A stretch of DNA of 64,000 bases. It comes from JACVRM01 sp963817375. Lineage in GTDB: Bacteria; Actinomycetota; Thermoleophilia; Gaiellales; Gaiellaceae. Under the pieces are notes generated by a model, which was given only the letters and a program-made list of their open reading frames with translations, did no database searches and was not told where the DNA came from. The translations under genes and the position numbers were made by a program. The stretch covers positions 310,001 through 374,000 of the forward strand of contig CAWFOB010000006.1 in the NCBI GenBank assembly GCA_963817375.1, read 5' to 3'. Shown one piece after another: positions 1 to 7,894 of this stretch; the stretch's first letter is position 1; the number at the start of each line of letters is the position of its first letter.

Positions 1-277
1 CCTGCCCTCCGACGTCTGGCTGACCACCCTCAGCGCCCAGGGCGCCACCACGCCGACGACGGACCCGTCCGCTCCTGCGCAGACGGGCACCAGCCTCACG
101 CTGACGGGCTCCACGTACTCGCAGGCGGGCGTCGCGCGCCTCCTGACGCGGCTCGCCCTCGTCCCGTACTTCAGCAACGTGAGCCTCCAGACCGCTGCAG
201 GCTCCAACGCCGGCAAGCGCTCAATCGTCGGCTTCACGATCAGCGCCCAGATCCGCAACCCGGGAGGTTCCTCGTGA
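1..277 (+). CDS. pilN: Type IV pilus assembly protein PilN, C-terminal part
   Basis: This is the 3' end of a gene that enters from the left edge; the first full codon is at position 2 and the stop overlaps the next start as GTGA. The visible 91 residues have a Thr/Ala/Pro-rich stretch followed by a compact domain (TGSTYSQAGVARLLTRLA) like the C-terminal ferredoxin-like domain of PilN. PilN is an inner-membrane alignment-complex protein that pairs with PilO. The assignment rests mainly on the PilO, prepilin and PilC genes that follow directly, so it is partly contextual. Confidence 0.7.
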   Translation, partial: LPSDVWLTTLSAQGATTPTTDPSAPAQTGTSLTLTGSTYSQAGVARLLTRLALVPYFSNVSLQTAAGSNAGKRSIVGFTISAQIRNPGGSS

Positions 278-918
278 CGAGCTCGCTCTTCTCGATGAGC
301 AAGCCGCGGAACGCCAAGGCCCTCGCGGCCGTCGCGGCAGCGCTCGTCGGCTTCGCCGTGCTCGGCTACCTCGCGGTCATCGCGCCGCAGCGCAGCCGCG
401 CGGGGTCGCTCGACGGCAAGATCACGGCTGCCGAACAGCAGCTTGTCGCCGCCGAGGTCTCGAGCCAGGCCAAGCCCGAGCCGACCCGGGTCGATGACTA
501 CTTCCGCCTGACGAAGGCGATGCCCGACAGCACGGACATGCCCGGCATGCTGCTGGAGCTCAGCAAGGTCGCATCGGCGACGGGGATCGATTTCGACTCG
601 ATCACGCCGAGCGCGCCCGTCGCCGCGACCGGCTACGAGACGGTGCCCATCGAGCTCTCCTTCCGCGGAACGTACTACCAGCTGTCCGACTTTCTGTTCC
701 GCCTGCGCAACCTCGTGAACCGGCCGGACGGGAAGCTCGACGTCGGCGGGCGCCTCTACAGCGTCGACGGCATCACGTTCTCGCAGGGCACCGGCAAGTC
801 GCTCCAGGCGAAGGTCACCGCCAACGCGTACGTGTACGGGACCGCCGACGCGACGGGAGCCGCTCCCGCCGCGCCCGCACCCGCGACCCCTGCTCCGGCG
901 ACCGGGACGGGAAGCTGA
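274..918 (+). CDS. pilO: Type IV pilus assembly protein PilO
   Basis: A 214-residue bitopic membrane protein. A short cytoplasmic N-terminus is followed by one transmembrane helix at about residues 15-37, a periplasmic-type coiled region, and a ferredoxin-like domain (about 75-195) containing the typical PilO phrase FRGTYYQLSDFLFRLRNL. The tail is Ala/Pro/Thr-rich. PilO dimerises with PilN to link the cytoplasmic PilM ring to the outer parts of the pilus machine. The GTG start overlaps the upstream stop (GTGA), and the stop overlaps the ATG of the next gene (TGATG), so the genes are probably translationally coupled. Length and order fit the family. Confidence 0.85.
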   Translation: MTSSLFSMSKPRNAKALAAVAAALVGFAVLGYLAVIAPQRSRAGSLDGKITAAEQQLVAAEVSSQAKPEPTRVDDYFRLTKAMPDSTDMPGMLLELSKVASATGIDFDSITPSAPVAATGYETVPIELSFRGTYYQLSDFLFRLRNLVNRPDGKLDVGGRLYSVDGITFSQGTGKSLQAKVTANAYVYGTADATGAAPAAPAPATPAPATGTGS

Positions 919-1688
919 TGCCTGCCGCCACGGTCGGCATGTCGCCTGCGCGGGCCAAGGCCGCGCGCCAGAAGAAGATCGCCATCGCCGGCGCGGTTCT
1001 CCTCGTGATCGTAGGCGCGATCCAGGGGCCGAAGCTCATGAAACAGCTGAGCGGCCCGTCGACCAGCTCGACGCCGGCCCCGGCGGTCACGCCGCCGCCC
1101 ATCGTGCCCGGTACGCCGGCCACTCCCGTGGCGACGGCACCGGCTGCGGGCACCGCGACCGATCGCCTGGCGTCGTTCGATACGTTCTCGAGCAAGGACC
1201 CGTTCATCGTTCAGGTCAACGCAGACGGTACGGGTGGTACGTCCCTGTCGCAGAGCGGCTCGTCGGGCTCCAGCTCCGGCGCCGCAGCGCCTTCGGGCGG
1301 TACCGGCGGTGAGAGCACGTCCTCCACGGCCTCGGGCGGCACCGGCTCCTCCACGCCGGCAGGCGGAACGCTCGCGGCCAGCGCGGGCTTCACCGTCGCC
1401 GGCAGCGAGACGACTCCGCCCGCCTCGGCCGCGTTCGCCAGCGCCTCGCTCGAGGTCAACGGCAAGGTCACGACCGTCGATCAGGGAAGGACTTTTCCGG
1501 GCGACGACCCTGTCTTCAAGCTGGCGAGCGTCTCCGCGAGCTCGGTCGTGATCGGGATCGCCGGAGGCTCGCTCAAGACTGGCGGCAAGACCGTCACCGT
1601 GGGCAAGGGCCAGCAGGTGACGCTCCAGAACACCGCGACCGGCAAGCGCTATCGCATCAAGGTCGTCTCGACGACGCCGAAGGGGTAG
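918..1688 (+). CDS. PilP-like pilus accessory protein with Gly/Ser linker
   Basis: A 256-residue protein starting on an ATG that overlaps the pilO stop. It has a cytoplasmic basic N-terminus, one membrane helix at about 20-37 (IAIAGAVLLVIVGAI), a Pro/Thr-rich stretch, the segment FDTFSSKDPFIVQV, then about 60 residues of Gly/Ser/Thr-rich linker. A small beta-rich C-terminal domain (about 175-256) ends in KRYRIKVVSTTP. The KDPF segment and small beta domain after PilO resemble PilP or GspC-like periplasmic modules, but sequence similarity is weak. The role is inferred from position between pilO and the prepilin gene. Confidence 0.6.
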   Translation: MPAATVGMSPARAKAARQKKIAIAGAVLLVIVGAIQGPKLMKQLSGPSTSSTPAPAVTPPPIVPGTPATPVATAPAAGTATDRLASFDTFSSKDPFIVQVNADGTGGTSLSQSGSSGSSSGAAAPSGGTGGESTSSTASGGTGSSTPAGGTLAASAGFTVAGSETTPPASAAFASASLEVNGKVTTVDQGRTFPGDDPVFKLASVSASSVVIGIAGGSLKTGGKTVTVGKGQQVTLQNTATGKRYRIKVVSTTPKG

Positions 1689-1692
1689 CGGC

Positions 1693-2199
1693 GTGCGGAA
1701 GGTTGTGCGCAGCGAGGAGGGGTTCGGGCTCGTCGAACTGACGATCGCGATGGCGATGATGTCGGTCGCGCTGCTCGCGCTCGTCGCGGCGATCAGCTCG
1801 GGCATCGTGACGCTCTCCCGCTCGGGTGTGGCGGCGACTGCCTCGACGCTCGCGGACAAGCAGATGGAGCGCTACCGCGCGCTGACGTATGCGGCGATCC
1901 AGCTCGATTCCGCGTCGGTGACGACCGCGAATGGCAACAGTGTCTACAGCGGCGACTCGGCCTGGAGCGCAAGCCAGGTGACCGGTACCTGCTCGGGCGT
2001 GCCTGCCGAATGCAATCCCATGCAGACGGTGACGGGGCCGGACAACAAGAGCTACCGCATCGACTCCTACGTCGTCTACACGACGCCGTCCGGCGGCCGG
2101 CAGCTCAAGCAGGTCACCGTCGTCGTCCGCGACCCGAAGCACCTGACGGGGCCGGCACTTTCGCGCCTTCAGTCCCTGTTCGACCCGAACACGGGTTAG
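1693..2199 (+). CDS. Type IV prepilin (PilV-like minor pilin)
   Basis: A 168-residue prepilin. The leader is short and charged, ending in Gly10, and the mature protein begins FGLVELTIAMAMM with Glu at position +5 (Glu15). This is the signature cleaved and N-methylated by prepilin peptidase. A hydrophobic helix follows to about residue 32. The globular part has two cysteines (GTCSGVPAEC) that could form a disulfide. It uses a GTG start just after the previous stop. PilV-type minor pilins are usually about this size, but the exact pilin class cannot be told from sequence alone. Confidence 0.85.
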   Translation: MRKVVRSEEGFGLVELTIAMAMMSVALLALVAAISSGIVTLSRSGVAATASTLADKQMERYRALTYAAIQLDSASVTTANGNSVYSGDSAWSASQVTGTCSGVPAECNPMQTVTGPDNKSYRIDSYVVYTTPSGGRQLKQVTVVVRDPKHLTGPALSRLQSLFDPNTG

Positions 2200-2244
2200 C
2201 GCCTCAAGCACGGCGGACTGCGTGCCGATCACTACGGAGGAAAC

Positions 2245-3459
2245 ATGAGCACCTGGGCTTACACCGCGATCAACGAGCAGGGCCTCGAGTTCAAGGGTGA
2301 GCTCGAGGCGGGCGACGTCCGCACGGCGCGCGAGCAGCTGCGCTCCAAGGGCCTGCTGCCGTCCAGCCTGAGCCAGGTCGGCGCCGCCGAGCACGTGGCC
2401 GGCTCGGCCGGCTCGAACAAGAAGGTCAAGCCGAAGTCGCTCCAGGTCTTCTCCCGGCAGTTCGCGACGATGATCGAAGCCGGCATCAGCGTCGTCGGCG
2501 CGCTCGTCGTGCTCGAGCAGCAGACGGAGGATGCGACGCTGCTCGAGGTCATCAGCCAGGTCCGTTCGGACGTCGAGGCCGGGATGCTGCTCTCGGAGGC
2601 GATGGCCAAGCATCCGCGCGTCTTCGACCGGCTGTACATCGCGATGGTGGAGACGGGCGAGGCGGCCGGGATCCTGGACAAGGTGCTCGACCGCGTCGCC
2701 TTCCAGATCGAGAAGGAGACGAAGATCAAGCGCCGGGTGAAGGGCGCCATGCTCTACCCGACGATCGTGCTCACGTTTGCCTCGATCGTCCTCGCCGGGA
2801 TGCTGATGTTCCTCGTCCCGATCTTCACGAAGATCTTCACCCAGCTGAACGGAGACCTGCCGACGCTGACCCAGTACGTCGTCACCGCGTCCAACCTGCT
2901 GCGCTCGTACTGGTTCGTGATCTTCCCGTCGATCGGCGCGGCGATCTACGGTTTCCGCCGCTGGAAGCAGAGCGCGGGCGGCCGGCGAATCTGGGACTCG
3001 CTCAAGCTGCGCATGCCGATGAAGATCGGCGACACCGTGCGCAAGGTGACGCTCGCGCGCTTCTCGCGCACGCTCTCGACGCTCGTCTCGGCCGGCGTCG
3101 ACATCATCAGGGCCCTCGAGATCACCGCGGCGACTGCCGGCAACTGGGTGATCGAGCAGTCCCTGCTCGAGGTGCGGGAGCGCGTGCACGACGGCGTGCC
3201 GATCTCGACGCCGCTGGCCGAGGACCCGGCCTTTCCCGCAATGGTCGCGCACATGGTCAAGGTGGGCGAGGAGACCGGGGAGCTCGACAAGATGCTCGGC
3301 AAGGTCGCCGATTTCTACGAGGACGAGGTCGACACCGCGATCCAGACGCTGACGTCGATCATCGAGCCGGTGATGATGATCTGCGTCGGCATGGTCGTCG
3401 GGGTGATCATCATCTCGATGTACCTGCCGATGTTCAAGATGCTCTCGCTCGTCAAGTAG
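2245..3459 (+). CDS. pilC: Type IV pilus inner-membrane platform protein PilC (GspF family)
   Basis: A 404-residue protein of normal length for the PilC/GspF family. It starts at ATG 2245, preceded by an AGGAGG-like ribosome site (ggaggaaac). The N-terminal region carries MSTWAYTAINEQG, typical of GspF proteins. Two GspF domains follow, at about residues 65-190 and 270-395, with QFATMIEAGISVVGAL and FSRTLSTLVSAGVDIIRALE as the repeated helical motifs. Membrane segments lie at about 168-195, 220-240 and 372-395. PilC is the membrane platform on which the extension ATPase acts. It closes the pilus operon; the next gene is convergent. Confidence 0.93.
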   Translation: MSTWAYTAINEQGLEFKGELEAGDVRTAREQLRSKGLLPSSLSQVGAAEHVAGSAGSNKKVKPKSLQVFSRQFATMIEAGISVVGALVVLEQQTEDATLLEVISQVRSDVEAGMLLSEAMAKHPRVFDRLYIAMVETGEAAGILDKVLDRVAFQIEKETKIKRRVKGAMLYPTIVLTFASIVLAGMLMFLVPIFTKIFTQLNGDLPTLTQYVVTASNLLRSYWFVIFPSIGAAIYGFRRWKQSAGGRRIWDSLKLRMPMKIGDTVRKVTLARFSRTLSTLVSAGVDIIRALEITAATAGNWVIEQSLLEVRERVHDGVPISTPLAEDPAFPAMVAHMVKVGEETGELDKMLGKVADFYEDEVDTAIQTLTSIIEPVMMICVGMVVGVIIISMYLPMFKMLSLVK

Positions 3460-3469
3460 CGGTTAGGTA

Positions 3470-3483
3470 CTCGCGCGCGCGAG
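3470..3483. terminator. GC-rich palindrome between convergent genes
   Basis: The short gap between the convergent pilC and HAD genes holds a 14-base perfect palindrome of alternating C and G (CTCGCGCGCGCGAG). It could act as a bidirectional terminator stem, but there is no T-tract on either side. Confidence 0.3.
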
Positions 3484-3497
3484 GGCGCGGCCGTCCG

Positions 3498-4511
3498 CTA
3501 CAGCAGGCGCGGGTCGAGCAGCGCCCGCAGGCCGGACACGACCCGGTCGGCGCCGAACCCTTCGAGGAGCGCCGACGCATGGCCTGACCCGACGCCGATG
3601 ACGTGCATTCCGGCCGCGTGCCCGGCTGCGACGCCGGCGGGCGCTCCGGTGATCGCGACTGCGGAGGCCGGGTCGACGCCGAGGCGATCGCAGGCGAAGA
3701 GCAGCACGTCAGGGGCAGGGCGCGAACGGAGCTCGGTTGCACTCCTGACACCCGCGTCGATGCGTTCCTCGACGAGGGCGTCCAGGCGCGCGCGCTCGAG
3801 GATCTCCTCGGTGCTCGCGCTCGCCGAGACGACGCCGCGCTCGATGCCGGCGCGGCCGGCGGCGTCGAGGAAGCGATGCGCTCCCGGCACTGCGCGCACG
3901 CCACGGCTGTGCAGAGCGTGTTCGAGGGCGACGCCCTTGCGGAGCGCGACGCCGCACGCGGTGTTCGCGTCTGCCCCTTCGTCCCACCGCCCCTCCGGGA
4001 TGCGGATCCCGCGGCTGGAGAGGAACGCATGGATCGCCTCGAGCCGGGGCCGTCCGTCGATGTACTCGACGTAGTCGGCGTCGGGGTCGAAGGGGATGAA
4101 GCGCCAGCCGAGCTTGTCGCTCAGCTGAAGGAGCAGGTTGTCGAAGACCTCGGCCCAGGCGGCCGCATGCAGCGCGCCGCTGTCGGTCAGGACGCCGTCG
4201 AGGTCGACCAGGCATGCCTGCGTGGCGCGCGGCAGGCCGAGGAGCTCGGCCGTCACCGGCACCGGTGACAGCCAGGGCGCCGGACGCGCGCCCGTATCGT
4301 GTGCGAGCGCGGCGAGGAGCAGGACGGTCTCGGCGCGCTCGTGCTGGAGCTCGGGGCCGCGTCCCAGGCCGTTTGCGTCGACGGCGCGCTGCTCGGCGTC
4401 GAGCGCGTGCTGCCAGAGGTCGGCGAGGCGCTGAACCGAGACCTGCTCGGGTGGGACGAGCTCCAGTGGTGCGGGGGAGGTCTCTCGCCGGATCGGTGCC
4501 TCTGCGATCAC
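3498..4511 (-). CDS. HAD-superfamily phosphatase (beta-phosphoglucomutase-like)
   Basis: A 337-residue protein from a GTG at 4511, chosen because the upstream gene probably ends at 4576. An N-terminal helical region of about 85 residues precedes the HAD fold. HAD motif I is clear (VDLDGVLTDSG), followed by the FDPDADYVEYIDGRPR segment typical of beta-phosphoglucomutase-like enzymes associated with GH65 sugar phosphorylases. Motif II is VVSASAS. A degenerate motif III (RSRPAPDVLL) lacks the usual Lys-Pro. Motif IV reads AITGAPAGV where the family normally has two acidic residues, so metal binding may be impaired or altered. No GH65 gene is nearby in the window. The substrate is unknown. Confidence 0.75.
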   Translation of the reverse strand: MIAEAPIRRETSPAPLELVPPEQVSVQRLADLWQHALDAEQRAVDANGLGRGPELQHERAETVLLLAALAHDTGARPAPWLSPVPVTAELLGLPRATQACLVDLDGVLTDSGALHAAAWAEVFDNLLLQLSDKLGWRFIPFDPDADYVEYIDGRPRLEAIHAFLSSRGIRIPEGRWDEGADANTACGVALRKGVALEHALHSRGVRAVPGAHRFLDAAGRAGIERGVVSASASTEEILERARLDALVEERIDAGVRSATELRSRPAPDVLLFACDRLGVDPASAVAITGAPAGVAAGHAAGMHVIGVGSGHASALLEGFGADRVVSGLRALLDPRLL

Positions 4512-4575
4512 GTTTCCAGCGTGGCCGCACGCGGTCTGCGCCGCATCCGGATTCTGTACCGAGCCCGGTGCCGCT

Positions 4576-5320
4576 TTAGCGCAGCCGCGCGACGGCACGG
4601 TCCAGCTCTGCCGGGGTCGCCCCGGCGTCGAGCAGGAACTGCCCGGACCGAGCCGTGCCGCCGCTCGAGCTCGGCGAGCACGCCGCGCATCGCGTCGGGC
4701 GGGCAGAAGCCGATCTGGCGGCGCCGCTCACGGTCGTCGTCGGTCTCGGCGTCCGCCTCCCAGGCCTGCTGGATCGAGGTCAGGTTGCGCTCGCTGATCG
4801 CGTAGTCGGCGGCGATCTCGTCGTCGGGGACGCCGGCCAGGCTCAGCAGCAATGCGACGACGAGGCCGGTGCGGTCCTTGCCGCCCTGGCAGTGGACGAG
4901 CACGCCGCCGGGCGGCGCGTCGGCGACGGCGCGGACCGCTGCCGCCCAGTTGGGGCCGAAGCGCTCGAGGAAGTCGAGGTAGACGGCCTTCGTCTTCTCG
5001 GCCGGCGTCTCGATAGCGTCGACGAGCGCGTCCAGCTGCTCGCCGTAGTCGGCCGGCGAGCCGGCCAGCACGTTGACGTGCACGACCTCGATGGGGATCT
5101 CCGCCGGCGGATCAGCCTCGCGCTCCTCGTCCATGCGCAGGTCGACGATCGTCGAGATGCCGTGGCCGGTGAGCTCGCGCCAGCCCTCGTCGGTCAGGCG
5201 CTTGAGCGCGTCGGAGCGGACGATCGCGCCCCAGCGCGTCTCGCCGTCGGGAGTCGGGTGGCCGCCGAGGTCGCGGACGTTCAGGCACGCATCCCACCTG
5301 AGTTGGCGTTCGGTCTGCAC
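4576..5320 (-). pseudogene. Tyrosine-protein phosphatase (Y_phosphatase3 type), apparent frameshift near 4643
   Basis: The protein starts MQTERQLRWDACLNVRDLGG at 5320, as in single-domain bacterial tyrosine/phosphoinositide phosphatases. The active-site loop HCQGGKDRTG is intact. Close to the end the reading frame changes: after LERRHGSVR the expected tail (QFLLDAGATPAELDRAVARLR, stop at 4576) lies in another frame. Removing one G from the GGG run at 4642-4644 restores it. Without this correction the frame runs to 4508 with an Arg-rich tail unlike the family. The corrected length is 247 residues. Either the base is a sequencing error, or the gene is mildly truncated or altered at its C-terminus only; the catalytic part is complete. 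Confidence 0.75.
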
Positions 5321-5351
5321 CGCGACAGGATACGAGCGTACGACGCGCGGC

Positions 5352-6141
5352 TCACGCGACCTCGATCGACGCGCGCCGGCGCGCCTGGCGCTCCATGAGG
5401 CGGATCAGGCCGTAGCCGAGCACGGCGAACGCCGTCCCGAGCGCCGCCTCCTTCGCCACGAGCCCGCTGACATCGGCGAGCGAGGCGCCGTCCGCGACCA
5501 GTCGGGCCGCCTGGATGCCGTGCGTGATCGGCAGCCAGCCCGAGATCGTCGACATCCAGCTCGGGAGCGTGGCGAGCGGGACGTTCGCGCCGGTGAAGAT
5601 GAGCAGCACGCCGAAGATCACGTTGGCGAGCACGGCCGTCTCGCGAATGCGCAGGCCGAGGCCCGCGCTGATCAGGCCGAACCCCGTGCACGAGTAGGCG
5701 GTGACGAGGACGACGAGGGCGAGCGGGGCGAACGAGCCCGGCGGGGACGTGCACCCCGAGCACGAGCCCGCCGAGCAGCAGCGAGAGCGCTGCAACGAAC
5801 GCGCCGTTGATGACGACCGGGAGCGCGCGCCCGAGGAAGATCGGGATGCGGCCGGCCGGCGACACGAGGATGTAGGCGAGCGTGTTCTCGTGGCGCTCGC
5901 CGGCGATGGTGTTGGTCATCGCGAAGAGGCAGGGGATCGACGCGTACTGCAGCGCGTTGCCGATCACGAAGAACTTGTCGGAGGCGATCCCGGTCGTGCG
6001 GCCGATGTACGCGAAGAGGAGGATCTGGAATAGCGGCCCGATCACGAGCGTCGGGATGTAGATCCACGGCGAGACCCAGCCGAACAGCGCGCGGAAGCTC
6101 GTCATCCCGCCGATGAAGAAGATGCGCAGCGAGATGGTCAC
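5352..6141 (-). pseudogene. ABC-2 type permease (second subunit), apparent frameshift near 5738
   Basis: The start is the GTG at 6141 that overlaps the upstream permease stop (GTGA). The first half (ISLRIFFIGGMTSFRALFG... to GGLVLGVHVPAG) and the second half (SFAPLALVVLVTAYSCTGFG... to MERQARRRASIEVA, stop 5352) lie in different frames. Both are clear parts of one ABC-2 transporter permease with about six membrane helices. Deleting one base of the three-base run at 5737-5739 joins them into 262 residues, about the length of its partner. ABC-2 permeases export drugs, lipids or polysaccharide precursors; the substrate here is unknown. The break would separate the membrane helices if real. Confidence 0.75.
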
Positions 6142-6884
6142 GTCAGGGAGAGCGCGGCGCGGGCGCGCGCGGCCGTCAGCGCCCGCTCGAGCACGAGGAT
6201 CCCGAGCGCGATGTACAGGGCGCCCAGGGCGACGCAGAGGGCGAGGTCGGGCCACGGCGTCCCGCCGAGCGACGACTGGCGGATCGCGTTCATGCCCCAG
6301 GTCGGCGCGAGGATCCACGAGATCGGCCGCACCCAGCCCGGGAGCAGCGCGAGCGGCACGAGGAAGCCGCAGATCAGCCAGACGGGATACTCGAGCAGGT
6401 TGCCGAGCGCCCACGCAGTGCGGTAGCGCACGAACGACACGGCCAGCAGGAAGCCCGCACACCCGATCGAGATCACGGTTGCCGGAACGGCGAGCACGAA
6501 CGCGGGCCAGTGCACGACGGAGAACTCGATCCCGAACGCGAGCCGTCCCCAGAGGAGCGTCGCGACCATCGAGTAGAGGCCGATCGTCGCCATCGCGACC
6601 GTGACCGGCAGCAGGATCAGCGCGAACGGCGAGGGGGAGGCGACAAGCACCTCGAGCGTGCCGTGCCAGCGCTCACGCTGCATCGCCGACCCGGCGGTCG
6701 TGCTCGTGCAGGCCCAGATCCCCATCACGCCGGCGCCGAGCGCGGCGTAGAGCAGCGATGTGGCGCCGCCGTGGATCCGGAACATCAGGAAGGCGACCGT
6801 CGCGAAGAACATCGGGTAGAGCACGGCGAAGATCCCCGTGAACGGGTCGCGCCACTGCATCTTCAGCTGGAAGAACCAGCCCAT
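6138..6884 (-). CDS. ABC-2 type permease (first subunit)
   Basis: A 248-residue integral membrane protein beginning MGWFFQLKMQWRDPF, with about six hydrophobic segments and the ABC-2 features SAMQRERWHGTLEVLVASP and GFLVPLALLPGWVRPISWI (the conserved amphipathic region before the last helices). It sits between the ATPase gene and a second permease, giving the usual one ATPase plus two permeases exporter. The ATG at 6909 would couple to the ATPase stop (TGATG) but lies 25 bases upstream, out of frame; removing one base there would give an MRSARLLRMGW start. The N-terminus may therefore also be affected by an extra base. Confidence 0.82.
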   Translation of the reverse strand: MGWFFQLKMQWRDPFTGIFAVLYPMFFATVAFLMFRIHGGATSLLYAALGAGVMGIWACTSTTAGSAMQRERWHGTLEVLVASPSPFALILLPVTVAMATIGLYSMVATLLWGRLAFGIEFSVVHWPAFVLAVPATVISIGCAGFLLAVSFVRYRTAWALGNLLEYPVWLICGFLVPLALLPGWVRPISWILAPTWGMNAIRQSSLGGTPWPDLALCVALGALYIALGILVLERALTAARARAALSLT

Positions 6885-6908
6885 CCGCAGCAGGCGCAGC
6901 GGAGCGCA

Positions 6909-7884
6909 TCAGTCGGCGCCCTCGCCGACGAGCGACGACGTAGGCGTCCTCGAGCGTCGGCTCGCGTGCGGCGACCCGCCCGACGCGGATTCCGTCCAGG
7001 TGGGCGAGCAGCGTCTGCGTCAGCTCGAGCCCCCGGGCCGACTGCACGAGCACGAGCTGCGCCTGGTCGCGGTCCTCGACCCAGACCGAGGCGACGCCGG
7101 GGATCCCGCGCAGGCGGTCGACGGCCTCGGCGCCGACGCCGTACGTCTCGATCTCGACCACCGTCCGGTCCGCGACCAGCTGCTTGAGGCTGTCCGGCGT
7201 CCCCTCGGCGACGATCTGGCCCTCCGCGATCACGGCCAGGCGGTCGCAGAGCGCGTCGGCCTCGAACATGTAGTGCGTCGTCAGCAGCACGGTCTTCCCG
7301 GCCGCCGTGAGCGACGCGATGAGGGCGCGGAGCTCGCGCGCGCCGACCGGGTCGAGGCCGATCGTCGGCTCGTCCAGGAAGACGACCGGCGGGTCGTGCA
7401 GGAGGCCGCGGGCGACGTGCAGGCGCTGCTTCATCCCGCGCGAGTAGCCCTCGACGCGCTCCTGCTCGCGGCCCTTCAGCCCGACGAGCTCGAGCAGGTG
7501 GTCGATGCGCGGCCGCTGCTCGCGGCTCGGCACGCCGTAGAGCTCGGCGAAGTAGCGCAGGTTGTCGAGCCCGGACAGGCGCTCGTAGACGCCGCGCTCG
7601 CCGCCGAACACGTAGCCGATCTGCCTGCGCACCTCGCGCGGCTCGGACACGACGTCGTGGCCGAGCACGCGCGCCGACCCCGACGTCGGGATCAGCAGCG
7701 TGATCAGCATCTTGATCGTGGTCGTCTTGCCGGCCCCGTTCGGGCCGAGCAGGCCGAAGAGCTCGCCCTCGCCGACCTCGAAGCTGACGCCGCGCACCGC
7801 CTCCACCTCGAGCGTCTTGCGACGGATCGTCCCGGTGCTGGTCTTGTAGGTCCGCCGCAGGTTCTCGGCCTCGATCACCGCCAT
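6909..7884 (-). pseudogene. ABC exporter ATP-binding protein, apparent frameshift at the extreme C-terminus
   Basis: An ABC-2 exporter ATPase of the DrrA type. It has Walker A GPNGAGKTT (about 47-55), the signature YSRGMKQRL (about 145), Walker B VVFLDEP (about 167) and the switch histidine in LLTTHYM. A C-terminal regulatory domain ends with REPTLEDAYV, the family's conserved ending. The expected last residues (SLVGEGAD, stop at 6909) follow only if one base of the repeated gtcgtc near 6939 is dropped; otherwise the frame runs on to 6673 with a low-quality tail. Corrected length is 324 residues. The ATP-binding core is whole. Confidence 0.82.
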
Positions 7885-7894
7885 CGGTTACAAC

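Noticed and set aside
1657..3252. Minus-strand frame opposite the prepilin and pilC genes.
   Set aside because: The plus strand encodes well-recognised pilus proteins; the reverse frame has no domain.
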